Of a DNA stretch of 64,000 nucleotides, positions 1 through 12,589 are shown piece by piece (positions within the stretch are counted from its first letter, which is position 1; every line of letters begins with the position of its first letter). Position numbers and translations under genes: made by a program. Origin of the DNA: Acanthochlamys bracteata (lineage: Eukaryota > Streptophyta > Magnoliopsida > Pandanales > Velloziaceae); assembly GCA_019914995.1 (NCBI GenBank), contig CM034144.1, positions 2,109,489 through 2,173,488 of the forward strand. The letters run 5' to 3'. Under the pieces are notes generated by a model. The model saw only the letters and a list, made by a program, of their open reading frames with translations, was not told the origin of the DNA and did no database searches.

Positions 1-87
1 AAGGTACAACGACAACAAAAATTCAGAAAGAATAAGAAACCACTTTAAATTTCTATAGTTTCACCTTCACTGCAAATTTCTACATCG

Positions 88-180
88 ATTGCCATACTAT
101 CGACCGAATATTATTTAGTCGGTAATTGATGAAATTACCGACTAAAATTATTCTGTCGGTATAGATCTGATTTCTAGTAC
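88..180. repeat. CACTA-type subterminal repeat fragment
   Basis: Three short copies of an ACCGACTAAA / TTTAGTCGGTAA motif lie in alternating orientation. The same motif fills the subterminal regions of the CACTA element at 36357-38631. No CACTA terminus was found here, so this is a fragment. The family link rests on motif similarity only. Confidence 0.5.
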
Positions 181-529
181 TGCCAGCTGAATTTTTTGTT
201 TGCCTTTCTACTATTGCAAAGCTGATGCCAAAATGATCATCTTGTTTGTTTAAATGCTGCAAAATACACATCCTATCATTTGCATCAGCCACCATTCTTC
301 ATAAACAATTATATATTACAACTTTTACCTCCATATCATCTTTAAAATTAGAACAATAATGGTAATATTTAAGTACTAAGTTGCAGCACGCAAAGACCTA
401 TGCAATTGAAGTTCACATCTTTCATCAATAATTTTTCATACAGGCTCATTACTACATGAAATGAAAAAGATGAATTATTACAAATAATCAATAACAATGA
501 TAAAAATATTTAATCTTATTTAAGCACTT

Positions 530-1410
530 ATATTTTCTTAACATTACTGAAATACGACTGTGTCTTCTCTTTTGAATGATCTATTTCTTTATAAATAAAA
601 TCCATGGCTTGTTTGAACCAACCAAACATAGCACTTTAACAAGGGGACAAGCGGCTTTAAGAAACATGTATGAAACTTTCGCCAAAATTGTATGTTGAAT
701 TTGCTTTCCAGCATGTTTGCTTGCAAATTTATTTGACTCCCATGCACTAGATCTGAACATATCATTTACACATTTTTATGTTTATTTAGACAACTCAAAG
801 TCAAGTATGAAGTAGAAAATCTAGTTGCACTTGGTCTAATTAAATCCCAACTAATGTGAAATGTCTCAAAATTGAAATGAGTTGAGTCCTTTCATAAATA
901 TATATCGTAATTCTTCTTCGATTGGGAATTGTCACATTATGAATCAACTTTTATCAAAATCCTCCATAATGAAACCAACGCAATAGGCAGCATAATGTGT
1001 CCAATATAGTCTTTTTCTTTTCTCTATGAACCTATCTCCTGCTGCTTTATAATTTGGAGCATTGTATCACTTGTACAATATTTTTCTCTCCAAACTCTCT
1101 CTACAATATCGTGAAACATCTCAAAAATCTTACTTGTTGTTTCAAAGATATTAGAAGTATCAATAGATAACAAGCAAAAAATCCTCTTTGGACTATTGAC
1201 TAGGAAATTACATGTAGATTTCCTTATTTTATCAATCCAACCATCAGACATAATAAAACAACTAGCTGCTTTTTACACATTCTATTTTGTAATTCTTAAG
1301 AAAAATCTTTACGCCAGCTACTTCTTTTTCAATTAGGTCTCCCTAATTTCATAATAAGAAGGAAGCTTAAGTCCACAACCACACGTACCAACAAATTCAA
1401 ATATTTTCAA
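530..1410 (-). pseudogene. hAT transposase remnant (DUF659-type)
   Basis: Read on the minus strand, this stretch matches the central part of plant hAT transposases of the DUF659 type. At 1251-1024 one open frame begins MSDGWIDKIRKSTCNFLVNS, close to the family's MSDGWTD..R..ICNFLVNSPKG signature, and continues through FETTSKIFEMFHDIVERV. Upstream on the same strand (about 1400-1260) a broken frame reads LKLPSYYEIRET.LKKEV, like the segment that precedes the signature. Downstream (about 1020-940) LYWTHYAAYCVGFIMED corresponds to the family's L.WTPCAAHCLDLMLED. At about 680-530 PLVKVL and AMDFIYKEID resemble the later catalytic part. Frameshifts and stops separate the blocks, so it cannot be functional. 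No terminal inverted repeats or target duplications were identified. Confidence 0.75.
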
Positions 1411-1414
1411 GAAC

Positions 1415-4400
1415 TCTGAATTTTTTACATAATTTAAAAGAAATTACATTTGTCTAAAAAGTTGAGCTATTTGTTAGACAATAGTCTTCCTCCAACTCTG
1501 TTTTCTTCGAATGATAATGCTTTTGTGCTTCGAAATCTCAAACATTTTTTACTAGCATATATACTCATTACTTTCTTGTACTTTGAAGATCTTTATACCC
1601 TCTTGTCCCTACGCTCATCTCCTATGTCACTCCATTTTTTTTCTTATTTAAAACTTCTTGAATTTTGGGTAAGAGTTCAAAACGTTTTGCCTAACTTTTT
1701 CGGAAACTTCCTGATATGGTTCAACATTTTCATGTGTGCATGCCAAGTAACGTATTAAACAAAAAGTGCCACCAATAAAAACCTTTGACAATACTTGCAC
1801 TTGAGATTTTTAGAAACATATCTATATCTATACCATGCTTCCAACCCACATCTGACCTACTTTCAGAAATATTTTATCTTATCTTTTTTAGAACTAAAGG
1901 CAGACATCTTGACATATATTTGCACACAAAGTCGCAACCTGTAATTAATCTTGATATATGTATTGCACATAACTCTTAATTAAATAAAACTTGATGAGGA
2001 AACGAAGAATGAAACCAACATTGCAAAATACATATATAATAAAATAATTACAGCTATAAGCGTACAACTAATAAAATTTCACTAGAAAATGACACCAAGT
2101 TGCCAAAGATAAAAAACCCAATTCTAGCAACCCAAAGAGAATTCAATTCAATCATTAAACATTTGGACTGTTGAAGTAGCAACATTATCAAGTATCAACA
2201 GCTTAACAAAATCTGAAATGAATTTAATACTATATTCTAACCAAAATATGAAACGAATTTAACAAAATTACATACCAAGGGTCCAAAAGAACTGAAAAGA
2301 AGAGCTCTTATTGAAGAGAACTTTCGACGACGGTGTAGCTGTGATGAATCGAAAGAATTAAGAAGCCCTCGAGCTCGATTAAAAAAAAGATCAGTGTAGA
2401 AGGTAGAGATCCTCCTTAATAGGTGTAGAAATAAGAAATCTATGTAACATTTGAAGCAAATCCTAAATTTCGTCTCCAATCTACAAGGGATTAGATGGAA
2501 TTATGGAATTCTATCACCACTGAATGACGGTTAGGTTATCTACATAATTTTATAAAAAAAGCCCTCCAACTTCAATTAATTATAAAAAATCTTTCATAGT
2601 AAAATCGTAGGAAATCACAACAAAATCGCGTTCTTACCAATTTTATGATTAAGATCGTGATCCAGGTGTGATTTTATTCAAAAGGTAATTTGCTTGAATA
2701 TGATCATTTTGGTGATGTAAAAACGTAGAATTTGATATTTAAATTAGAGTTTTAACAACTTTGCTCCTAAACTTCACAAAGTGTTTTCGGCTGCCACTAC
2801 ACGAGCCTTATCCAAGACCATATACAAAATATGTAACCCTTATATTGAATACCTATGCGAAAAGGCTTAATTGAACACTTCTCACAGAGTGCAGACCACA
2901 CTCCTACAAATTCGTTATATGTGAATTATAACCTTCTTCTTAAGATTACAAGCAAAGAGTCACTCTCTTAATTTATTATGAAATCTTAATAAATACAAAA
3001 AAGAGAATCAAAATAAAAATGTTAAAGATATTAGGATATGTTTTCTATTTTCCTTCTATATTCTTCTGTATGTATTTGCTAATACTTTATGCAACTAAAA
3101 TCAGTGCTGACAGACCTAGATAAGACCACCAAGTCGACTCAAAATTTTTTTATTAGGACCAAAATCGGTTCGGATCTACAAATTAAACACACTTACAATC
3201 TATCCGGATTGACCTAGGTCAATTCAAGATATTATCGGTTAACCTGTAAACCTCGTCTCACGGATCGGTCTGCACTGAATTAATAAAAGGAAAAGAAAAA
3301 CAAAGAAATACTTAATCTTATTTTTCTTGACGTCTTCTTTGGTACAAGTTCGACTCAAGTCTTTCTTTTAAATTTACCCTAGCTTTCTAGAGTTCTTCTA
3401 TTCTTTGCTCCGACCCTCTACCTCTGCCACTCTACGACTACCACTACAATTCGCTCCGCCACCCCTATTGCCTCCAGCACTACTTTGCTCCGTTGCTCTA
3501 CCACTTTGTTTGTTTTCATTGTTCGTTCTTTAACTCAAGAACACTACTATAGCAACGTCTAGCTCAACTCCCTTCTCTTTTGTGATGGCGTCCCGCCTTT
3601 ACTATCGCTTAACTAAACCCTTATCGTCATGGTAGTTCATGTTAGACATCTAACCGTGCCTAATCCAGCCTACCATGTAATGTCTGCTATATTAAGTGAC
3701 CAGACCAGTGGACTAGTTGATTGAAGTTTTAAGTAAACAATTGTTTGGCTCCCTTCTTTTAGCAATAGTTACTTCATTTGATCGATTAGAATGTCAATTA
3801 ATCCTACTATTTTGAAATCATTATTCTCTATTGATTTGGTTTGATTCAGTTTGTTTTGATTTTGTTCATCATCTAATTATTTTTTTGTTTTCAAATTATC
3901 GGAAGTTATCATAAGAAGAAGGAAGCAATGGCAAAATATCGTTCAGGTTGGAAGACCAGCTTGGCTCATGAGCCGTGATCTTCTCTTTTTTCTTTTCTTT
4001 TTGTTTTTTTCTTTTTTTAATTTGAACTAAGAGTGATTACATTTTTTGAGTTAGATTCCTTTGCAATTATTTATATAGCTCGTTTTCGTGTGAAATTTTT
4101 GAAGTAAATTTGGGGGAGTGTTTTGGTTGTGATTGGTAAAGCGTATTGAATTGGTGATTGTTGTGGTGGAGCGTCTTGGTAGATATTTGTATTTTTCTTT
4201 TCAACTGCAAAGTTTAAGTTCATGACATTATTGCGGATATCTACTTTATTGATATAATGTTGATGAGGGGACTTGATTATCAGTTTACATATTTAATTTG
4301 ATGTTTGTGAGCAAGTCTACCTGATTTAATAAAACTCTGCTGCTTTGAGATGACCGCAGGTTGATCCGGCAGATCGAATCCGTTGACGCTACATCAAGCT

Positions 4401-5990
4401 GCAATCCATCTATTAGATGGTTTTTACATTAACATTCAGTTTCAATCTGCCAATTATGATTAAAACAATCCATTTTATATAAGAATAAATATGCTATATA
4501 TATTTATATATGTGATGACATGACCATTAATGAATAATAATAAATATTTATATATTCTTATATTTATTAGTTCTTTCTATTTTCATATAATCTAAAGTAA
4601 TGGTTCTAGTTCAATATGAAATTACTTTTATACTCACAAGCAGCGTACGGACTTTTAGGACTAGTGTATATATATATATATATAATTTTTTTTCATTACA
4701 TTTATTGATGTATTTGTTCATATTCTTTTTTTTAAAAAGGCAACATTAGTTTTATTGTACCATATACCAAATTTTTGAAGAAGTATATACAACATGCATT
4801 ATAAACTTAAATAACAGTACATTCAATTATTGTATATGGCATTAAAGATCAATAAATATCATAATATTTTGATGAGAAATATCATAATTAGTATGATCTT
4901 CTTAGATAAAAACTTTGTTACAGAAAAATATATTTGGATATGTTTATGCATAAAGGTAAATAGTAGTACTATTTTCACAAAAATCTAAGTCTCTTTTTTC
5001 ATATGTATTACTTTTTAACAATGAATGGGCCATTCAGGATTGCTTAACTTTTTTGAACAAAAATTATTTTGAAGCTTTTTAACAAATAAGCCTAGTACTT
5101 TTTTATTTAAAAAAAATAATGTATATATAATATTATATTTTAAAATAAAGTTAAGATAGTAAAAAATTTATTAAGAAACGACAAGTTGGAATAAAATAGA
5201 GAAGCACTTTGACAAACGTTGCAAGACATGCATGATAACTATCCGAGGCTAATAAAGTGCTTAAACATATGATCACTTTTGGATAGCTTGCTCAGTTGAT
5301 GCATCTTTTAATTGTCTACATATATGAGTCCTTGTAAGATTATCAAAATTTTGAGTTAAATATTATTTATGATTTTACATCAATAAAACGATCATAATTT
5401 ATACTAAATCACATTTTATGTAGAATCAAAGTAAGATTGTGATTTTAATAGAACAATCATTAAAATTGCAATCTTACTTACGATTTTAACAGTTGTTATG
5501 TATGGGTCTTCTGCAATTAATTTCAACTAGAGGGGCTTTTCGCACAATTGCATATATTAGCGTCATTTTCTTCCTTTAGCCGTCAGTTCTTACCTCGATT
5601 TTAATTTTCTCTTTCAGATGGGAGAGGAATTTCTTCAGTTTGTCCGATATGTTGAATCCACCGCCTTCTAGATCGATGTCTCATGACTCAGAGCTTGTGA
5701 AAAATTTGTAATTCAATTAAATCTTTTCTATGGCGCCTTTTGCCATCATTGGAGTTTGGTTGCCATGCTTCGCCATTGCAAAATCAGATCAAAATGCTGA
5801 TCACCACCACTACAGTCCCGTGGAACACTTTTCTTTTCCATACGAGATCAATCTCCACATTGCCCTCTCAATTCGCACTTCTCTATGTCAATCTATTAGT
5901 TGATTTAATTAGGTTGCTTTTTGTTTGTGAATTTGTAAGTGATTAGGTTATGCAACTTTATGCTGAGTTTGCTTGGTTATTGGTTGATTA
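1415..5990. other. Long stretch with no gene recognised
   Basis: Only short open frames without recognisable domains occur here. 3105-3270 has the mixed GGTTCGG / CCGGATT / GGTCAATTC composition seen in the hAT-like repeats at 8.9 and 13.9 kb and may be a decayed relative. 4668-4683 is a short TA run. The T-rich stretch at 3975-4020 is low complexity. Nothing else could be identified. Confidence 0.5.
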
Positions 5991-6004
5991 ACTCTGTTGG
6001 TACA

Positions 6005-6560
6005 AACATCCAAACCAATTTAAGAGGGAAGGAGTGAATTGAGTTGATATTTTAAAATTTTCGGATACAAAATTTTTTACATATAGCATAGAAGTAGTCG
6101 GCTATGTTTAGAATAATTCCTGCAAGACAATTGTTAGTGATTCTAGTGAGATTTTAAGAACACAGAAATTCAAGCAAATATCACATTAGAGCAACATAAG
6201 AGTTTACGTGGTTCGGCAAGCCTCTTTCTCTACACCTACGGCTACTCTTTGTCAAGAGTGAAAATATACTAATCTTTTAAAGAGCTACAATTATAAAGAA
6301 AATGTGTTTAGCCAAGCACTCTTGGCTTAACAGGTTCTCTACTCAAGACGAACCAAGTCTCTCCGACTACACCTCAGTGCTCACTTACAAGATAGTGACT
6401 CTGTTTAGGGCTTCTACCGAGCCCACACATCAGGTGCTCAAAGTATTAACCTCTATGTTGCAGTAAAAGTTACAATCAATAGTTGAGCACAAGACAAATC
6501 TCACTATAGGTTGAACTCAACGAAATTAACATGAAAAGATAAAAAAGAGAAACTGCTAGA
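6005..6560. repeat. Dispersed repeat family A, copy 1 (degraded)
   Basis: It shares an arrangement with 38845-39750 and 62605-63760: a GTGAATTGAGTT motif near one end, an AT-rich spacer, then a TTTACGTGGTTCGGC-type motif followed by CCTACGGC-type sequence and a run of tcaag/ccgac-rich text. Similar sequences occur widely in plant genomes next to retroelements. I cannot assign a class. Boundaries are approximate. Confidence 0.4.
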
Positions 6561-6564
6561 AAAA

Positions 6565-8890
6565 TATGTTCACTGTTATTGATTAGTAGTGGTGAGCATG
6601 ATGTATATGCGTCTTTGGCTTCTTGGTTAATGCATTTAATACTTTCTTATTATTTTTCTTTCAATTGCTTCACTATTTTTCTCTACTCTCCTCACCGTCT
6701 TTGTTTTCTGGCCATGTTCTTCTACTTATATGTTTCTTTCTTATAGGTCTTGCAATTTAGATTTTAGCCGTCTGAAATCTTCTGGGCAGTTGGTGCTTAC
6801 TCGCTAGTTATATTCTCGTCCCTTTTTTCCCATTTCTGCAGTGTCTTATTTTTAGAGCATCCTTGATTGAGGTGATGGTTGTTTGTTAGATCTTTAGTTA
6901 GGTTATCTATGCATTTAATTTTATATAGCTGGACCAAGATTGTGTTATGCATCATTATTGAATGCTCTCTGTGTAAATTATGAATCTCCCACTCGTTCAC
7001 TTGCTCACTTACTCCGGCTAAAGAAATTCTTCTTTCGTGTGGTCCCTGTGACTTAATCCTAGTTTCTAACGTGAGGCTGAGATAAATTCAAGTTTTTCGT
7101 TGTAAATTTGTTAATCGGCTTAGTGTTACTCTCACGGGTTAGTGAAGCTAACGTCCACCCTAAGTCATAAGCTACAATTCTTAATTATTGTTTTCAATCA
7201 ACATTGGGATTTCAACAAACTCTAGTTTCTTCGTTGAAGTATTGAAGTTAATTTTAGTATGTGCGAATGAATCAAAAGTTTTTGATGAGGAATTGAAGAT
7301 TGTTTGTGCAATTACTACTTCTTTTCTTGTGCTATTAATTATTATGTAGTGTTGATGTTTTCATTCTTTACTCACCACTGATGCTTTGATAATTGGAGTA
7401 TGTGTTTCTTCTCATGTTGTTGATGCTTATGTACTTCAAGCGTGTTCTAAACATCTTATCACCTTTTAATGTGAGGTTCAATATATCTATTAATTAGTTC
7501 TTGTGCTAACTATTGTTCCTCATGAGTTTAACTTTTAATTAACTTTTGTTTAATTTTTTGTTCCTCATGAGTTCCTCAAGAGCATGCTTTGGTGCAAGTC
7601 ATGGGCTGCAGTAGTTGCTTTTTCTATTTACTCCTTGAAGTTTGAAAATGCTTCAAGTGATTTAAATTAGAGATCCAATATGAAGGAGACGATAAATTAA
7701 TTTATTTGTTTTGCTTCTTCTTTGCTTTGAGGTTTCTTCAGAACTATTTCTTCGGAACTAATTTGTGTTTTACAGAGCCTGAGAGTTATGCAGCATATAC
7801 AAACAACAATTTTACTGTTCTGAAACTTCTAGCGGAAGATGTAAATCACATGAAACCATAAAAATCAATATTGTTAGTTTCCTACAATATGATGAGTTGT
7901 AATAATATGTTTTGAAATTTTAATAATAAAGTTATTATAGTTGTACAAAAAAATTACATTAATTTTAACAACTATTGTCAAAATTTTTTAAAATATTATT
8001 TTATTAAAAGAAATCGATAAGCAAAGTGTTATGATCATATTATAAAATTTTGAATTAATGATCTAACTCAGTCGGAACAAGTTTACCTAAAGTTTCAATT
8101 TTGAAAGCTATACGCCATTGCTTAACTTGGTACACTTTTTTAGTTGTATTCCAACTTAATAAGTTAGTGCTTGAGAAAAAATTGTATGAATTTCACTAGA
8201 GTTGGACATAAAAAGAACCAAAATATGTATATGTACAGCGAGTTAAATTACAAATACCTGTGTAAGGAAAATTTTTGGAGCCGAAGATATATGTTAACGA
8301 TGTTCTGTATTGATTGAACTCATCATATTAATACATCCATTATCATTACTAATCATATCAAATTCTATTACATCTTAATTTTTTGGGATTATAGTTTATC
8401 TTTGTATAGTTTGGTAATGAAATTTATGAAGCACATACAAATTAGTAACGAAATTTATCTTGACCCTAATTAAAATAGAAAAAGTTAAGTGTAATGGATC
8501 AGATCATTGTTGAAGTATAATTGATTAGATCGTCGATTTATGTTACGAATTTTTGCAATCAACTTTAGCAGTGGGATAGTTAAGTAATTTATTAGAAGAA
8601 AAAAAAGAAGAAGAAGCTCTTTACGATAATGTAAAAAAAAGTTATTTATAATTATTTTATAATATAAAATTTGCTCTTAATTTCTATATTTTAAAAAATA
8701 TTTGATAAAGCAATGCGAAAGAACTTTTTTGAACTTGAAAGCTAAAAAATATGCTTAAAAGTAACCCTAAACCAACGCTACAGTTTCCATATGTAAATCA
8801 AGTTTGATATATCCTTAATTCACATCCAGATATGCGAATAAATCATACACATATATTGTGTTTCTGCTCCTTTTGCAGTCACACCAATAC
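6565..8890. other. No gene recognised
   Basis: AT-rich sequence with scattered short open frames. 7020-7170 has moderate complexity and could be an old retroelement, but no domain was seen. I found no inverted ends or RNA genes. Confidence 0.45.
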
Positions 8891-8892
8891 AT

Positions 8893-9463
8893 ACATAGGG
8901 GTGGTAATATACCTGGATTCGGATTGATCGATATAGCAACAAGATCAAAATCATTCATCACTAATCCGATTTATATATTTATATGAGTCAAGATTGACAA
9001 TTCTAACTCTGTAACTTATTTAATAATCAGATCAAACACTGATCGACTCATTTAATATTAAATTATTAAAAAAATTATAGAATTAAATTATAACAATAAT
9101 AGGTAAAAATTATTAGGTATCATATATTCAACAGAAAATTAATTTTAATAAAATCTATAAATTAAATAATAAATAATCAAATATGATAAGATAACTAAAT
9201 TAAAATATATAACTAAATTAGAATTCAATGCCATTGTTCTAAGTATTTTTTAATTATTATAATAATATATACTATATAAATAATTATACAGATTAAATGA
9301 ATCAATTTTAGTAAATTTGAATTTAACTGAACCTATAATTTATCGGGTTAATTTTGGATTGACCGAATCTGATTCAAATCCGATCAAGATCAAACTCAAA
9401 TATATTTAAACGAGTCGGCTTTGGATCGGTTAGCGGGTCGAGTAGTATATACTGCCCGTAGAT
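8893..9463. repeat. hAT-like non-autonomous element relic (family B)
   Basis: The left end reads TAGGGGTGGTAATATAC and the right end GTATATACTGCCCGTA, an imperfect inverted pair resembling the ends of the hAT-like element at 13872-14731. Between them is AT-rich sequence with GATC-, GGATTGACC- and CGGGTC-type motifs. The internal part resembles 45520-46035 (shared ATTAATTTTAAYAAAATCTATA and GATTAAAYGRATYA segments). No 8-bp target duplication could be matched, so class and ends are tentative. Confidence 0.45.
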
Positions 9464-9469
9464 TGACTC

Positions 9470-10005
9470 TATTGAACTTTCTACTAATTATGCATTATTT
9501 TTTAAGAAATTACTTTGCAACCTATATATCCTAATATTTTGTGGGTTAAATGTTTATGAACGAAAGGTCCCTACATTATTGAAAGGAAACTAATTAAGCT
9601 GCACAAGTAATTAATGCATTATTTTTCCAATGAGTAAACATCAATTCATTTGATCCTGAATTAATAATGCTTCTAGCTATCAACACCACTTAGTTTTGAA
9701 CAATTGGTGAAGCAAAACAATGACACACAATTACAAGAGCAAAAAAGATTACAAAAATGAAACCAACAAATGAAAAACACTTAGAAACTTGAACTAAATT
9801 GTAGACATCCTCTCATGCCTGATTTCATTCATCTTCCCCTTTTTTTTTATTACTACATTCATCCATCTGCGTCCATCTGCATGTACAACAAAACAATCAA
9901 TACAGAGCACAAAACAACATCCTAGCATGCATTACATCTAAGCTAGTACTAAGAATTCACATAAGTAGAATGAAGTTTCTAGAGAGTAGAAGGAACTCAA
10001 CTATA
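9470..10005. other. 3' flank of the proline-rich protein gene
   Basis: No gene. Because the neighbouring gene runs on the minus strand, its 3' untranslated region should lie in about 10010-9800. The A-rich minus-strand tract opposite 9838-9851 (GTAATAAAAAAAA) is the nearest thing to a polyadenylation signal. Confidence 0.4.
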
Positions 10006-10010
10006 CATGT

Positions 10011-10907
10011 CTACGCCGGACACTTGAAGTCCTGCGGCGGGTTCTTGCCGCATGTAACAAGAAGCTTCAACGCAAGAGGGAGGTACAGGTCAATATTAAG
10101 AAGCTTGGCCTTGATTTCCCAGCATAAACAAACAGCAGCTTCAAGTTCAGCTATGCCCTGTATCAACGGGCAGCACTCGTTCGCCGCCGGATCTCCAATG
10201 TGGATATCCACCAGCCCTCCAAGAAGTTTCACACAAGCTCCAAGCTTCAAACTGTTGATAGGACAAGTCGCTGCACCGCCATGTTTCTTTGTCGGAGGAG
10301 AAGCACAACCGGGTTTTCTAGCAGGTGGTGATCCTGACCCGCCTCCTCCGATAACAGGGATAACTGGTGGTATCGTTACCGGAGGGTTACCGTTGATTGG
10401 GCCTACTGGTGGAAGAGTTATTGGTGGCTTAACGATTATTGGCGCTACCGGTGGAAGGGTGATGGGTGGTTTGCCTATAATTGGGACTACCGGAGGGAGG
10501 GTTATAGGAGGTTTGCCTCCTCCGATAACAGGGATAACTGGTGGTATTGTTACCTGAGGGTTACCGTTGATTGGGGCTACTGGTGGAAGAGTTATTGGTG
10601 GCTTACCAATTATTGGCGCTACCGGTGGAAGGGTGATGGGTGGTTTGCCGATAATTGGGACTACCGGAGGCAGGGTTATAGGAGGTTTGCCGATTATTGG
10701 GATCAACGGAGGGAGAGTTATAGGTGGTTTTCCAATAACTGGAGGGACGGTAATAGGCGGCTTACCGATAATCGGTGGAAGGAGGGGTCTGCCTTTAGAT
10801 GGCTTAGGAGGGTTTGTGCATGGACCGCATGTAGCTAAAATTGAAGGAATGAAGGAGATAGAGAGGATAGTGATGCAGAGCAACAGAAGGGCAGAAGAAT
10901 TATGCAT
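10011..10907 (-). CDS. Hybrid proline-rich protein (signal peptide, repeat region, eight-cysteine domain)
   Basis: An intact single-exon frame of 298 residues. Residues 1-25 form a hydrophobic signal peptide ending near SILA. Residues 26 to about 200 are a repetitive proline-rich region built from IIGKPPITLPPV-type units. The last 85 residues carry the eight-cysteine pattern of the hydrophobic seed protein / nsLTP-like fold, with cysteines at about 215, 225, 245, 246, 260, 262, 286 and 296 (C..C..CC..CxC..C..C). This architecture defines hybrid proline-rich proteins of the plant cell wall or plasma-membrane interface, such as the DC2.15 and tomato TPRP-F1 types. The exact role of most members is unknown. 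The start was chosen because it immediately precedes the signal peptide and lies about 40 bases below a plausible transcription start. A perfect-length 174-bp duplication (10342-10515 and 10516-10689) adds 58 residues without a frameshift. The opposite strand is also open over the repeats, a composition artefact. Confidence 0.93.
   Translation of the reverse strand: MHNSSALLLLCITILSISFIPSILATCGPCTNPPKPSKGRPLLPPIIGKPPITVPPVIGKPPITLPPLIPIIGKPPITLPPVVPIIGKPPITLPPVAPIIGKPPITLPPVAPINGNPQVTIPPVIPVIGGGKPPITLPPVVPIIGKPPITLPPVAPIIVKPPITLPPVGPINGNPPVTIPPVIPVIGGGGSGSPPARKPGCASPPTKKHGGAATCPINSLKLGACVKLLGGLVDIHIGDPAANECCPLIQGIAELEAAVCLCWEIKAKLLNIDLYLPLALKLLVTCGKNPPQDFKCPA
10342..10689 (-). repeat. 174-bp in-frame tandem duplication in the proline-rich gene
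   Basis: Copies 10342-10515 and 10516-10689 are both 174 bp (58 codons) and differ at only a handful of positions. Each begins with CCTCCTCCGATAACAGGGAT on the plus strand. On the protein, each copy runs from the VTIPPVIPVIGGG block back through four IxGKPP units. The near identity suggests a recent unequal crossover. Confidence 0.9.
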
Positions 10908-10950
10908 GGTGAATATTTGTATTAGCTTTCTTGCTTTGTTTTAGGGATGT

Positions 10951-10981
10951 GAAGAAGAAGAAGAAGACGATGATATATATA
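10951..10981 (-). promoter_or_regulatory. TATA box and pyrimidine patch of the proline-rich protein gene
   Basis: On the minus strand TATATATA lies at 10981-10974, about 67-74 bases before the start codon. A run of CTT triplets (GAA on the plus strand, 10951-10968) follows, as is common near plant transcription starts. Transcription probably begins near 10945. Confidence 0.6.
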
Positions 10982-10999
10982 GGGAAGTTGCAGTGACAC

Positions 11000-11765
11000 A
11001 GCATGTGAATATGAACGTGCATGTAGTGGTATCAATAGCACATCTGCTGCTGGCAAACTTGGCTTTGTATGCTAGTGATGAATGAAACAAATAAGCTCTA
11101 AGATTGCATGGAGGAGCGCAAAAAAACGGGTGTTATACTGCAGTTCCAGAATAAATTGTATATTGATATATAGCATAGATAAAGCAAATAGATGGTTAAG
11201 ATGTATAGAAACCTGTTTTAATATGTGCATCTATCATAATTTTCTCCTCATTCATTACATTATCAATAACATGTTCAGAAAGATTAGCTACTACTGTAGA
11301 AGCAGGAAATTCTTTTGTTAATTAACACATAACTAAACACATAATATAAATGATAGTTCAGCTAAATTAAAGCTAATCATATCAATCACTCTGCATTGAT
11401 TTTACTGGATTTTATGCCCAACTTTGTGCTAAGCTTATTCTTTGGGAGTTATGTTTTAATGGACTCAATGATTAGGAGATATTATTTTGGTTGAGAAGAC
11501 AAGAATTAGTACAACTCCCTTAACCGATTGTGGACTGACCCCAAGGGAATTATAGCTACCAGTTCAACAAAATACACATAGTTCCAACTGAGGCCAGCTC
11601 AAATGAGAGAGATAATACAAAACAGTTTTAGCTCAATTTACACAAAGATGATAACATCAAATTCTGTTAGGGACCTCACTCAAAAGAAAAAGTCCAGACA
11701 TCTCCGGTCCTTTCCCCTTCTACCTTCACTCTTCCGGGCCAATTCACATGCCTCCCATGACATAA
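11000..11765. other. Upstream region of the proline-rich gene, otherwise empty
   Basis: No open frame with a recognisable product. This includes the distal promoter of the minus-strand gene ending at 10907. Confidence 0.4.
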
Positions 11766-11767
11766 TC

Positions 11768-12378
11768 TAGGGGTAGCAAACTTAGACCCGACCAACAACC
11801 CAATCCAAATTCAACCTATTTAAATTGGATTCGAGTTCAATATTATATGAATTTGGATCATTTTTTAGTTGGTCCAAAAATTATCCGATAATTTGAACAG
11901 ATTTGGATTATTTTTTTATCAACCTGAAAATGACCCGATTGACCTGATATGGGCTCGGTCCAGCAAGCCAGCCTAACTCAGCTCTTCCCAACCAGCAACA
12001 AGCAGCGCCTGCATGGCGATACAGCACGGCGATACAGCTACCAAGGAAGACACTAGCAATCCGGCGCTATTCACGCGAGTTGGACCGAGACGATGCGATT
12101 GGGGACTGACCAAGCAGATTGGAGATTGGATTGACAAGAATTGTAGCGGAAGATGAGAGCACAGAGATCGGACGCGATCGAGTGTTTACGGACAATGCGT
12201 ACGAGGAGATCAAGTGGCTGCGGAGATGAGAACATCATGCAGGTTTATCGAGTGGCAATGAGAATGTCGTGCCGTGAGATCTGGAGGCCCGGAGTAGAAT
12301 GCGGCGGTGGTGCGAGAGGATGAGGGAGCAAGGCCTTCAGCGAACTCAGACGCACGTTAGGGATCCTATCATCCTTGC
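11768..12378. other. GC-rich stretch behind a hAT-like end, product unknown
   Basis: 11770 begins TAGGGGTAGCAAACTTAGACC, resembling the hAT-like ends at 8893 and 13872. From about 11945 to 12370 the sequence is distinctly GC-richer than its surroundings, without a long open frame in any direction. It could be a captured or decayed exon inside a transposon. No domain was recognised. Confidence 0.35.
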
Positions 12379-12589
12379 GGCCTGTTCGTTTTAAGTTTAC
12401 GAACTTAGAACTTATATCACTAGAAAAACTGGAAGCTTTTTTTGGAGAAGAATTTTTCTTTAGAAGACTTCTCTTTTACTCAAACAACATGCTTCTCCTA
12501 AGTAACTTATGTGCCCACTACTAGCATTATTTACCCACTTTCTTTCATTAATGTCTTAAGAAATTCTAAAATGAATGCATAAGTTTTAA

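Noticed and set aside
9970-10944. Long plus-strand open frames over the proline-rich gene (195 and 125 codons)
   Set aside because: They are glycine-rich antisense shadows of the CCN/GGN-rich repeat; the minus-strand frame has the signal peptide and eight-cysteine domain.
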